DNA of 64,000 bases, from the NCBI GenBank assembly GCA_934644965.1, contig CAKUDG010000014.1:11538-75537 (forward strand). Reading direction: 5' to 3'. Shown here piece by piece: positions 55,579-63,417 of the stretch (position 1 is its first letter; each line of letters begins with the position of its first letter). Source of the stretch: an uncultured Victivallales bacterium (GTDB lineage: Bacteria > Verrucomicrobiota > Lentisphaeria > Victivallales > UBA1829). The notes beneath the pieces are model-generated. The model did no database searches and was not told where the DNA came from. It saw nothing but the letters and a program-made list of their open reading frames with translations. A program made the position numbers and the translations under genes.

Positions 55579-55695
55579 TTCACCTCAGGAAACGCCAAAC
55601 CCAGTGAAACAAGTCTAGCTCTTGAGTTTGCGCCCAGGCTTGGGCGCTCTCTGTGCGTATAGACTTGTTGGGCATTGGCGTGCCTCTGAGGTGAA
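55579..55695 (+). ncRNA. Candidate structured RNA (117-nt imperfect palindrome)
   Basis: Nested complementary arms: TTCACCTCAG (55579-55588) with CTGAGGTGAA (55686-55695); ACGCCAA with TTGGCGT; CCCA with TGGG-like; ACAAGTCTA with TAGACTTGT; and a terminal perfect hairpin GCGCCCA (55630-55636)/TGGGCGC (55641-55647) with loop GGCT. Bulges separate the helices. A T run (CTTTTTTTA) follows about 16 bases after the structure. It lies directly upstream of the nine-gene operon. It could be a small RNA, a long leader, or a DNA-level palindrome. No known RNA family was recognised. Confidence 0.6.
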
Positions 55696-55796
55696 TACAG
55701 CAGAGGGCGTCTTTTTTTATGCCGAATCCAAATCCATATCTGTCATATTCCGACATCCTCTGCAACTGAAACAATAGATCACACGAGGTGGAAATC

Positions 55797-56252
55797 ATGT
55801 CATCCAATTTTGATTGGGAATGGACTGGGAACCAGAAAAGATGGACTGAAGATGAACGAAAGAAAATGCAAGAGGCATTCGATCACTTTCACCAGTCGAA
55901 AGAATGGGATATGATCTGCGTGATTTATGAAGTAGATGATTGCTTTGATATTGTTATCCGGGATGAAGAAGACATCAATTGTCGTTGTCTCCATGGTGAA
56001 GTCTGGGAAAAAGTGTATTTGACACCGGAACAATTGAAATCTATTCAGGAAGAACAGCAAAGACTGGAACAAAAGGAAGAAGAAGTTCCCCCTGAAGAAC
56101 AATCGGAAAACACCTACCAATGGGGAATGATCTGTCGAGACACGGGGCTGCGCATGGATGGAAGAATCACAGCCCGTTCGCCGGAAGAAGCTGAACGTAT
56201 ATTGCGACGGGATAAGTACCACATGAATACGGGAATCACGGTTTTTTATTGA
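55797..56252 (+). CDS. Small acidic protein of unknown function, first gene of the island operon
   Basis: A protein of 151 residues. The N-terminal 80 residues are aromatic/acidic (FDWEWTGNQKRWTEDERKKMQEAFDHF ... FDIVIRDEEDINCRCLHG), followed by a Glu/Gln-rich linker (about 85-107) and a small C-terminal module (YQWGMICRDTGLRMDGRITARSPEEAERIL). I do not recognise it. The ATG follows GAGGTG; an in-frame GTG lies 9 bases upstream. The next gene starts 87 bases later on the same strand. Confidence 0.7.
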   Translation: MSSNFDWEWTGNQKRWTEDERKKMQEAFDHFHQSKEWDMICVIYEVDDCFDIVIRDEEDINCRCLHGEVWEKVYLTPEQLKSIQEEQQRLEQKEEEVPPEEQSENTYQWGMICRDTGLRMDGRITARSPEEAERILRRDKYHMNTGITVFY

Positions 56253-56339
56253 AAGATGTAGAGGAATATGTTTTCTATGGCATTGAGCAACATGGATACG
56301 GAATTACATTGAATCTCTAAACAACAAGGAGAGGGCATA

Positions 56340-57332
56340 ATGGATACCCCTGATTTCAAAGAACACTTCAGTTCGCTGCTCACCGAGAGCGAAGAGCACC
56401 TGTCCACGCTGGATCAGTTCCTGGCGGAACGTCTGGAACAAGCGGAGATCAGCGATCCGCAAACCGTCATCGCAGGCATCGACGCGGTTCTCGACTCCAT
56501 CGACCGCAATCACGAGAACCTGACTGCAAGTAAAAAGACCGGAACAAGCCGTACCGCATGGCTTCAGCAGACCCTGACGGAACAGACCTCTTCTCTGAAA
56601 GAGAATCAGGCGGCAACCCTGATCGATGCCATCACCGGTTCCATGACCGGAGAGACCTCAGCTACTGTAAATGAAAACGGCTCCTTCTCCGGACTGGATG
56701 CCGTGGAGAAGGTGCGTAATCTGGATCAGGCGTTGATCGCAACCACCTGTCAGGCGCAGGCCGAGCTTCAGAACGCCGTCCTCAGCGCTCCCGATGACAC
56801 CATCCGGGAAAGCAGGTTGATGCAACGGGCCATTGAAGAGAAAGACTCCGTCGCTTTTAAACAGATCAGGAAGATCGCAGCGGTCTGTCTGATGACGATG
56901 GGATTGGAGAGGCCACTGGATTATGTTTCTGCTTCCATGTTCGCAGACCGGGGCATCTTCTCCGTCCTGACTGACTTCGCGGTCGGTTCCGGTGAGTGCA
57001 ATGAAACAGATGCGGTGGAACGGTTGATCGACCGTGGCGCGGCTCAACTCAAAACATGGCTTGAAGTGACTGTTCCCCGTCTGATTGATGCCGGTCTCAC
57101 GGCAATTTCAACCTATGTGGTGGCGCATTGTCCTTCGGCGGCTCCGGTGATAGCCAAGGTCGCTCCCGTTGTTCGTTCTGTGTGCCAAATGGCTGCCATT
57201 CCCGCCATCCGCAAAGGAGCGGAGAAGATTCAAGCCGCAGCAAAGTCCTGGTGGCAGAAGCTGAAGAACAAGAGCAATAGCGCTTTCGTAAAGATTGTCA
57301 ATACGGCAAGCAACCTTCTGTCCGCTGACTAA
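56340..57332 (+). CDS. Helical protein of unknown function
   Basis: A protein of 330 residues, almost entirely predicted helix. The acidic N-terminus (DFKEHFSSLLTESEEHLSTLDQFLAERLEQAEI) resembles the amphipathic helices of scaffold proteins. A middle part (about 160-215) has FKQIRKIAAVCLMTMGLERPLDYVSASMFADRG. A C-terminal weakly hydrophobic stretch (ISTYVVAHCPSAAPVIAKVAPVVRSVCQMAAIPAI) precedes a basic tail, which could contact membrane. No family known to me. Ribosome site AAGGAGAGGG. Ends 17 bases before the next gene. Confidence 0.75.
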   Translation: MDTPDFKEHFSSLLTESEEHLSTLDQFLAERLEQAEISDPQTVIAGIDAVLDSIDRNHENLTASKKTGTSRTAWLQQTLTEQTSSLKENQAATLIDAITGSMTGETSATVNENGSFSGLDAVEKVRNLDQALIATTCQAQAELQNAVLSAPDDTIRESRLMQRAIEEKDSVAFKQIRKIAAVCLMTMGLERPLDYVSASMFADRGIFSVLTDFAVGSGECNETDAVERLIDRGAAQLKTWLEVTVPRLIDAGLTAISTYVVAHCPSAAPVIAKVAPVVRSVCQMAAIPAIRKGAEKIQAAAKSWWQKLKNKSNSAFVKIVNTASNLLSAD

Positions 57333-57349
57333 GAGAGGAGCTTATAAAC

Positions 57350-59275
57350 ATGGTACGTTTACCATTGCTGATTAACAAACAGAGAATCAAGACTCTCGAA
57401 GAACTGCGAGAGAACTTTAACCTTACGGAACTGATAGAACGCTACCAAGGAGGGCAACTAAGAGCGTGGCTGAACTGTTGGGACTTCATCTCTGAGTTGG
57501 AACAGGTGGAAGCATTGTCCCCAGATTTGCCGGAACTGGAATTTGCGGAGACTCTATGCCGTATCTTCGGAGTCGAAGGGGATGCGAAAGAGCAAGCGCT
57601 GACCGCCTTCAGAGAAGAACAGGAGAAGCGGGAGGAGCAACAACAGGAAGCGGAACGTCAACAGAAGTTGCAAGAGCAGGAAGAACAACGTAAGGCTGAA
57701 CAAACGAAACCTTTGACTTTGGATGAAATTGAGTTCGACTGGCAGGTGGCAGAAGGTCCGAAGATAGACCTCTTAACCAGTGACGCTGATCGTTTTGTTG
57801 CGATTCAAAAAGATCAAGACAAGCTATTTTTCTACAGTTATGATGCGTTGCACTGGGAAAAAGCCTTTAAATGGAAGAGTTTCCTACATCATTTCTATTA
57901 CTGCAACAATTCCTTCATCTTTCATTATGATTATGGAAATGAAGTTCACTATTCTTCTGATTCCATTCATTGGAAATCGGTAAGAATTGATGAGGGGGAC
58001 ACGATGCTGATTAGGAAAATCATTTGGTGCAATGGGTTCTATCTCGCATTATGTAGTCAGAGTGAAGAATTTCACTACACGAAAAAAGTTCTTTTCATGA
58101 ACACGGATGAGACAAGCTCTTGGGAACGTCCTGTCATTTATACTGCTCCTGATCTATCTGGTCCATGGCATAAAGAGAAAATCAGTAAATACTATTTAGG
58201 GGATAGCTTAACAGATGTCACATTTTTCAAAGAGAATCTGATCTTCACAGGACATAAAGATCTTGGCTGGAGCTTGTATAAAGATTCCAAAAAAGAGCAA
58301 TTTTACTATAAAGGGCCTAATGTAAATGAATTGAAGACAAATCTCTTTGATAAGAATGTTACCACATCTAGTCCTAGTAAGATATGGCTTGGTGCAGGAA
58401 GGTGCTTTCGGTGCGCTTCTGAATATTTTGAAAGTCACTCCTATGATACTCGTAGTTTTGATTTAGCCTATTTGACAGAAGATGGGGTTCGTTGGAAAAA
58501 ACTAAAGTATGGGATAATTGATTTTATTGATGCAAGACACTTTGTGATTGCAAGACTTATGTTACCTGTTTCGTCTTCGTTGAGTCATGAATTTGGGCAT
58601 AGTGGTGAAGACATCGGCTTCCATCTTTCTCTGGATGGGATCAACTGGCGAAAGCTGAACGCGCCTTTACAGAACGGCAAGATAGCTTACTTGGATGGTA
58701 AGCTGCTTATTGCGGATGGGAACAAGCTCGCTGTCGGAACCCTGAAGATTGCTCATAAGAACAACACATCAAGCTGTTCGACTCATTCCAGCAACACTTC
58801 AACGGAAGACCGTGATCTGCATTACAACGTGGAACTCAGTGCGGAAGAAGCGAAGTCCGGAACGATCAAGGAAGTTACTGTTACACGCACAGAGATCTGT
58901 TCTTTATGCTCCGGTTCCGGACGTGAGTCCGGTTCCGGAGAAAGGAACTGTACCAACTGCAATGGATACGGCTTGGTACAAGGAAGCAAAACGCTCAAAG
59001 TACGTGTCCCGGTTGATGTCAAATCTGGTGCCAAGCTTCGAGTTCAGGGACAAGGTAATGCCGGACGTGGAGAAGCACAACCCGGAGACTTGTATGTGCA
59101 TATCACCGTCAGGGAGGAGCCTTCTGTCTCACCTTCGCAGACAAACAATACAGATCATACAACTCCGCTGAAAGAAATTGCTGATGCGATGAATCCGTTA
59201 AAGAATCCAGCGGTATTGATTTCTCCAGCAGCCGGTGTCACCAAAGCCGTTAGTAATATACTCAAGAACAAATAA
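57350..59275 (+). CDS. Fusion of coiled coil, propeller-like repeats and DnaJ C-terminal domain without J domain
   Basis: A protein of 641 residues. (1) About 1-85: helical module, INKQRIKTLEELRENFNLTELIERYQGGQLRAWL. (2) About 86-122: Gln/Glu-rich coiled coil. (3) About 125-470: beta-rich repeats with Asp-box-like turns (YSYDALHWEK, YSSDSIHWKS, YLTEDGVRWKK, LSLDGINWRK), as in sialidase-type propellers. (4) About 485-600: DnaJ CTD-I/II signature (LHYNVELSAEEAKSGTIKEVTV, RVPVDVKSGAKLRVQGQG, GDLYVHITVRE), with only two zinc motifs, CSLCSGSG (517-524) and CTNCNGYG (534-541), instead of four. (5) A C-terminal hydrophobic tail. No HPD motif is present, so it should not stimulate Hsp70. I infer a substrate-holding adaptor for the AAA+ ATPase encoded next. 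Strong GAGGAG ribosome site. Confidence 0.8.
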   Translation: MVRLPLLINKQRIKTLEELRENFNLTELIERYQGGQLRAWLNCWDFISELEQVEALSPDLPELEFAETLCRIFGVEGDAKEQALTAFREEQEKREEQQQEAERQQKLQEQEEQRKAEQTKPLTLDEIEFDWQVAEGPKIDLLTSDADRFVAIQKDQDKLFFYSYDALHWEKAFKWKSFLHHFYYCNNSFIFHYDYGNEVHYSSDSIHWKSVRIDEGDTMLIRKIIWCNGFYLALCSQSEEFHYTKKVLFMNTDETSSWERPVIYTAPDLSGPWHKEKISKYYLGDSLTDVTFFKENLIFTGHKDLGWSLYKDSKKEQFYYKGPNVNELKTNLFDKNVTTSSPSKIWLGAGRCFRCASEYFESHSYDTRSFDLAYLTEDGVRWKKLKYGIIDFIDARHFVIARLMLPVSSSLSHEFGHSGEDIGFHLSLDGINWRKLNAPLQNGKIAYLDGKLLIADGNKLAVGTLKIAHKNNTSSCSTHSSNTSTEDRDLHYNVELSAEEAKSGTIKEVTVTRTEICSLCSGSGRESGSGERNCTNCNGYGLVQGSKTLKVRVPVDVKSGAKLRVQGQGNAGRGEAQPGDLYVHITVREEPSVSPSQTNNTDHTTPLKEIADAMNPLKNPAVLISPAAGVTKAVSNILKNK

Positions 59276-59294
59276 TACAAACCAGGAGATACCG

Positions 59295-60809
59295 ATGAAA
59301 GAAAAGATGTCTGACAGTCTGCTTCGCTACATTGACGCGGGCAGACCGTTGATCTATATTAACCACTTCGATTTTGAAACCGTGGATCGGATGCTTGCGG
59401 AAGCCTTCCCGAAAGCCACGATTGCGGAATACTGCGATGCGGACGGCTGGGTTGACTTCAAGACCAAGCAACCGCACGGCTCCACGCCTTACACTCTCCC
59501 GGAGTTCCTGATGCTGTTCAACAACGACCAGCTCTATCAGGATCGCAAGGAGTATCTCGTGGTGCTCAAGGAGATTCACGATTCCATCGGAGACAAGCAG
59601 GTCTATTCACTTCTGCAATCCATTGCCCGCAGGAAGTTCATGCGCGAAGACTCCAAAGGTTACAATGTCACGGTTCTGATCGTGGACAGCAAACTGGTGA
59701 TTCCTCCGGAACTGGAGAAGCTGATCACGATGGTGGAACTGCGTCCGCCGCAGGAAGAGGAGATACGGGAACTTCTGAACGGTATCGCTACGGAAAATCT
59801 GCTGACCATCGACGACGACTCCATGACCGAACTGGTGATGGCGTTCAGCGGCCTCTCCATCTTTGAAATCAAACAGATCGCCAACCTTGCACTCGCCACG
59901 GATGGAGAGATCAGCAGACACAGCAAGAAGCTGATCCTGTCCGAGAAGAAACAGGCGATCCAGAAGTCGGGGCTTCTGGAACTGATTGAACCCGGAGATC
60001 TGGAAATCGGCGGATTGGAGAACCTGAAGGAGTATCTGCAAAACAACAAGGCGGTCTTCAACAATCCCGGCATCGCCGCTTCTCATGGAATCGACATGCC
60101 CGCCGGAGTCATGATCGTCGGTATGCCCGGATGCGGAAAGAGCCTGACCGCAAAATGTATCGCCAAGGAGTTCGGGGTTCCGCTGCTGCGTCTGGACATC
60201 GGTCGACTGATGGGAAAGTATGTCGGTGAGAGTGAAGAGAACCTTCGTAAAGCCATCCGGGTCGCGGAAGCCACGACGCCCTGCATTCTCTGGATCGACG
60301 AGATTGAGAAAGCCTTTGCCGGACTCGGTTCCGGAGGAGAGGTGACGACCCGTCTGTTCGGTCAGTTCCTCACGTGGATGCAGGAGAAGAAGAGCGCGAT
60401 CTACGTGGTTGCCACCGCGAACGACATTTCCAATCTTCCTCCGGAGTTCCTGCGTCGCGGACGGTTCGATGAAATCTTTCAGGTGCGTTTCCCCAATATC
60501 AAGGAGCGGGAGGCGATCTTCAAAATCCAGTTGGAGAAACGGAACGGGAAACAGCTTCCGGACGGAGTCGATCCCCATGCTCTTGCCGCGATGCTGAAGG
60601 ATCAGGACAACTATTCCGGTGCGGACATTGAGAGTATCGTCAAGGAAGCGATGAAACGGGCGTTCGTTGACGGACAACGGAAGGTCACGCAGCAGGACTT
60701 GCAGGAGATCATCCGAAACACGAAGTCAAGCTATCAGTCGCAGAAGGAGAAGCTGGACAAGATGCTTGAGAAACTGAACAGTCTTGGAGTCAAGCCAGCA
60801 AGCCGTTAA
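59295..60809 (+). CDS. Ycf46-type AAA+ ATPase
   Basis: A protein of 504 residues. A degenerate P-loop-like N-terminal domain (LLRYIDAGRPLIYINHFDFETVDRMLAEAF, about 1-165) and a helical linker are followed by a classical AAA+ module: Walker A GMPGCGKS (276-283), pore-loop candidate GKYVGESEENL (307-317), Walker B ILWIDE (331-336), sensor 1 ATAND (373-377), Arg-finger region RRGRFDE (387-393), and a C-terminal lid with SGADIESIVKEAMKRAF. This arrangement is that of Ycf46 proteins of chloroplasts and cyanobacteria; related ATPases remodel or unfold proteins. Start at the ATG after AGGAG; the preceding gene ends 19 bases upstream. Confidence 0.88.
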   Translation: MKEKMSDSLLRYIDAGRPLIYINHFDFETVDRMLAEAFPKATIAEYCDADGWVDFKTKQPHGSTPYTLPEFLMLFNNDQLYQDRKEYLVVLKEIHDSIGDKQVYSLLQSIARRKFMREDSKGYNVTVLIVDSKLVIPPELEKLITMVELRPPQEEEIRELLNGIATENLLTIDDDSMTELVMAFSGLSIFEIKQIANLALATDGEISRHSKKLILSEKKQAIQKSGLLELIEPGDLEIGGLENLKEYLQNNKAVFNNPGIAASHGIDMPAGVMIVGMPGCGKSLTAKCIAKEFGVPLLRLDIGRLMGKYVGESEENLRKAIRVAEATTPCILWIDEIEKAFAGLGSGGEVTTRLFGQFLTWMQEKKSAIYVVATANDISNLPPEFLRRGRFDEIFQVRFPNIKEREAIFKIQLEKRNGKQLPDGVDPHALAAMLKDQDNYSGADIESIVKEAMKRAFVDGQRKVTQQDLQEIIRNTKSSYQSQKEKLDKMLEKLNSLGVKPASR

Positions 60810-60824
60810 AAGAGAACAGAGTTC

Positions 60825-61187
60825 ATGGGAAAAGACAGAGTAAATAGCATAGCGTGTTGCGGATGTCTGCTGGGCTGTCTTGCAGCTATTGTGTTTACGA
60901 TTATTGGACTTGCGTCAGGATGGCGTATGAGAGACCCGCGACCGCTTCTTATTCTGATTCCTTTATTCGGACTCTTCTGTGGTAGTATTCCCATGACACT
61001 GTTCAGTTCGGACAGGGATATGCGGTGGGGGGCTGGTTGTCTTTGTTATTCCGTCCTTGGTCTTGTAAGTATTGTTTCTCTCTTTGACGCAGAATCACGC
61101 TCTGTGGCATGGTGGGGATTTGGCTTTATTGGTTTACTTGTCCTGATCGGAAGTATAGCGGGGGCAGTACGCAAAAACGATGAATAG
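60825..61187 (+). CDS. Small membrane protein with four TM helices
   Basis: A protein of 120 residues with hydrophobic segments at about 11-31, 41-61, 69-89 and 93-115. N-terminal Cys-rich ACCGCLLGC. No family recognised. It starts 15 bases after the AAA+ ATPase stop with a weak ribosome site, so it is probably cotranscribed. A candidate membrane partner of the system. Confidence 0.65.
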   Translation: MGKDRVNSIACCGCLLGCLAAIVFTIIGLASGWRMRDPRPLLILIPLFGLFCGSIPMTLFSSDRDMRWGAGCLCYSVLGLVSIVSLFDAESRSVAWWGFGFIGLLVLIGSIAGAVRKNDE

Positions 61188-61194
61188 AAAAGGT

Positions 61195-61227
61195 CTTACC
61201 TGTCGCTCGCAGCGAGCGACAGGTAAG
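61195..61227. repeat. Perfect 15-bp inverted repeat within the operon
   Basis: CTTACCTGTCGCTCG (61195-61209), loop CAG, then the exact complement (61213-61227). Without a T run it is unlikely to terminate. It sits between the membrane-protein gene and the 58-residue gene and may set differential expression by RNA stabilisation or processing. Confidence 0.85.
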
Positions 61228-61256
61228 CAGATACAAAAACAAAAGGAGCATGTGAC

Positions 61257-61433
61257 ATGGCACAGTATCAGGCATTGGTGGAGTACAAGAGAATCGTCAA
61301 GGGACAGACCTCTGTTCATAACATGAGAGAAATCGTTTCGGTGGATATGAAGAATGTTCAACTTGTCAAAGGAAAGATCAAGGCCAAGTATCCGAACGAC
61401 AAGATTATGTTCGTAAATGTCGGGTGGAAGTAA
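61257..61433 (+). CDS. 58-residue protein of unknown function
   Basis: MAQYQALVEYKRIVKG at the N-terminus and KYPNDKIMFVNVGWK at the end. Predicted strands (QALVEYKRIV, EIVSVDMKNVQLV, IMFVNVG) suggest a small beta-fold. It has a strong AGGAG 8-9 bases before the ATG, and the next gene starts 20 bases after its stop, so it looks like a real gene despite its size. Family unknown. Confidence 0.65.
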   Translation: MAQYQALVEYKRIVKGQTSVHNMREIVSVDMKNVQLVKGKIKAKYPNDKIMFVNVGWK

Positions 61434-61453
61434 CTGACAGGAGGAGAACATTT

Positions 61454-61687
61454 ATGGCGGTACAAAAAACGCCTTGGACAAGAGTCAACGCCAAGGTCTG
61501 CTGCACCTGTGAATACTGGGACGGGGAACGGGAACTGCAATTCCTTCCGGGAGTGAGGTTGAACGCGATCCTCGCCCAGTTCAATCCACAGGGGCGCTGT
61601 CAGGCAAAGATGAACTGTCTGATGTCTTACGACAACCCCGGAGCGGCATATTGCGTGACCTACAAACGGTGGCACAAGTTGCCATGA
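61454..61687 (+). CDS. 77-residue cysteine-rich protein
   Basis: Cysteines in a CCTCEYWDG and RCQAKMNC plus YC arrangement suggest one zinc centre or disulfides. The aromatic CEYWDGERE motif and CVTYKRWHKLP end look conserved-domain-like, but I cannot name it. GAGGAG lies 8 bases upstream of the ATG. The next start is 13 bases after the stop. Confidence 0.65.
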   Translation: MAVQKTPWTRVNAKVCCTCEYWDGERELQFLPGVRLNAILAQFNPQGRCQAKMNCLMSYDNPGAAYCVTYKRWHKLP

Positions 61688-61700
61688 AGGAGGTATGAAG

Positions 61701-62330
61701 ATGAGTGAAGCTGAAGAATCAAAAGCATTGCAAGTTGCAAACTGGTTGACAGAGAAAGCAGTCGGTGGAGTCGGCCCTCTTTCCAGTGCGGAAGAACTGG
61801 CGTTGGAATATCTGAATGATTCGAGTTATGAAAGTAACGATAAGCGTGTGGAAAGCCTAATTAAGTGGGAAACCTCCAAGAACTTCTCTACCGGATTCAT
61901 TACAGGACTTGGAGGGTTTGCAACATTGCCTGTTACGATCCCCGCATCCCTGGGTGCGTCCTGGATTCTGCAAGCACGGATGGCTGCTGTCATTGCAAGA
62001 ATTTATGGACATGACCTCAGTGAAGATCGAGTTAAAACCTTGATCCTTTGCGTTATCATTGGGCAGGACATTAAAGAGGTCTGCAAACAGGCTGGCATAA
62101 AAATTGGCACCAAACTGACTTATGTTGCCATCAGGAAACTTCCCGGTGAAGCACTGAAACGAATCAATCAGGCCGTAGGGTTTCGTCTGCTGACCAAAGC
62201 CGGTGAGAAAGGGATTATCAATCTGACCAAACTTGTTCCTGTCGTTGGTGGTGTTGTGGGCGGAACATTCGACGCGGTTACCTGTAGAATCACAGCGAAA
62301 GCCGCGCGGGAGGCTTTTCGTCAGAAATGA
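61701..62330 (+). CDS. EcsC-family protein
   Basis: A protein of 209 residues. The EcsC domain is visible as WLTEKAVGG at the N-terminus, TGFITGLGGFATLPVTIPASLGASWILQARMAAVIARIYGHDL in the middle, and VPVVGGVVGGTFDAVTCRITAKAAREAF at the end, with amphipathic/hydrophobic helices that associate with membrane. EcsC is named after the B. subtilis ecs operon; its biochemical role is unknown. I use the second ATG because AAGGAGGT is then 7 bases upstream; the first ATG (61695) overlaps the ribosome site. Overlaps the next gene by 4 bases. Confidence 0.85.
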   Translation: MSEAEESKALQVANWLTEKAVGGVGPLSSAEELALEYLNDSSYESNDKRVESLIKWETSKNFSTGFITGLGGFATLPVTIPASLGASWILQARMAAVIARIYGHDLSEDRVKTLILCVIIGQDIKEVCKQAGIKIGTKLTYVAIRKLPGEALKRINQAVGFRLLTKAGEKGIINLTKLVPVVGGVVGGTFDAVTCRITAKAAREAFRQK

Positions 62331-62551
62331 GTACCTGCTTCATACGGCTCCCCGGTTTATTCCGGAGGAAGTCAGAACCGAGATACTACCGTGTATGCTG
62401 TTCTGAATGCAGTTATACGGAAACGATAGAACTAAGCAGAGAGTACGATGAACCGGGAGAACCTCGGAGGGTAACGATACTTCCAAAGGTCTGTCCTGTA
62501 TGTGGAGCTGGTGTTACATGCAAGCGTATTCCGGTCTTGCTCCGTTACTGA
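62327..62551 (+). CDS. Small zinc-ribbon protein
   Basis: A protein of 74 residues. Two Cys pairs (CCSEC near 25-29 and CPVCGAGVTC near 56-65) form a likely zinc ribbon after a basic head (RLPGLFRRKSEPRYYRV). ATGA overlap with the EcsC-family gene indicates coupled translation. Last gene of the operon; the terminator follows 30 bases later. Confidence 0.65.
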   Translation: MSTCFIRLPGLFRRKSEPRYYRVCCSECSYTETIELSREYDEPGEPRRVTILPKVCPVCGAGVTCKRIPVLLRY

Positions 62552-62581
62552 CTGATCGGATGATGAAGTTGAAATAGAGGT

Positions 62582-62611
62582 AAAAGATCCCTGTAAACAC
62601 AGGGATCTTTT
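62582..62611. terminator. Rho-independent terminator closing the island operon
   Basis: AAAAGATCCCTGT (62582-62594), loop AAAC, ACAGGGATCTTTT (62599-62611): a perfect 13-bp stem with A and T flanks, so it could work on both strands. Confidence 0.9.
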
Positions 62612-62685
62612 GATTCGAGATCAGGCGAAAAGCGACCGTGTAGGCAGAGGGGTAGGATAGGTCACAAGATGAAGGAGGAAACGGT

Positions 62686-62745
62686 ATGGCAACAGAAGAA
62701 GACAGGATGTTCAACAACAGCCCAAAGTCTAAAGGGGAAGGATAA
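62686..62745 (+). pseudogene. Head of a disrupted gene (19 codons with strong ribosome site)
   Basis: GAAGGAGG lies 8 bases before an ATG that reads MATEEDRMFNNSPKSKGEG and stops. The strong translation signals suggest it is the start of a gene whose remainder is lost or frameshifted; the ankyrin-like fragment 35 bases further is in another frame. Confidence 0.4.
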
Positions 62746-62750
62746 AATAA

Positions 62751-63029
62751 AACAACTGCAACATCTATAAATTTACTACATTGGAATATGTATTTCTGGA
62801 TAACGAGTTTTCTCCGCAATATTATCAAAGACAAAACAACGAGAGCAAGACTGCATTGCATTATGCAGTAATAAGAGGCATGGGGGCAAAAACGATCAGA
62901 GAATTACTGGATTGCGGTGCCGACTGGCGCATCAAAGACAACTCCGGACGTACCGCCCTGGACTATGCGCGTGAACTGAAGCGGTTTGATATTTGCGAAC
63001 TGATGGAAAACTATAATCATTCGATTTGA
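62751..63029 (+). pseudogene. Ankyrin-repeat fragment
   Basis: An open segment without an ATG near its beginning reads SKTALHYAVIRGM ... IRELLDCGADWRIKDNSGRTALDYARELKRFDICELM, which is one and a half ankyrin repeats (TALHYA, LLDCGAD, GRTALDYA). Its only starts are a TTG at 62781 and internal codons, with no ribosome site. A remnant of a longer ankyrin protein is most likely; an expressed small protein cannot be excluded. Confidence 0.55.
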
Positions 63030-63417
63030 ATAGAGGAGGATGCCGAACAGGACAGACGACAGAATCAAACAAGTTCTACGAGGACAACAATGACGATGTT
63101 CACAAGGTGCTGGGATATATATCTTATTGTATCGGCAATTAAGGGTATTTGCTTTTGCGGCAGTTTCAAGTCCGACAAACAAGCAACCTAAATTGCCGAA
63201 GCTATAACTGATGTGGCACAGCCTGTTCAATTACCATCCAAACTGTTGGAATATGGACCGCCTTTAATACTGCCGGCATAGTGAAAGAGAACATCATCAC
63301 AACCGATACTTATTGGAACAAATGTCTCAAGGAATTCGAAAATGAATTGACACACTTAAAGATAAATACCCCCTCATAAGCCGAGAGAATTGCTGCGTTA
63401 TGTAGAGAGAGGTTATT
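63030..63417. other. Decayed stretch without intact gene
   Basis: Short open pieces with protein-like composition (KFYEDNNDDVHKVLGYISY near 63078-63140; GIVKENIITTDTYWNKCLKEFENEL near 63280-63350) are broken by stops and have no starts. I read this as fragments of lost genes. Confidence 0.45.

Noticed and set aside
55579..55695. Integron attC site
   Set aside because: The imperfect palindrome with bulges and an internal GTTGGGC recalls attC, but the outer ends are not RYYYAAC/GTTRRRY, no integrase or cassette array is seen, and a promoter abuts it.
55579..55695. Retron msr-msd RNA
   Set aside because: No reverse transcriptase gene is encoded nearby on either strand.
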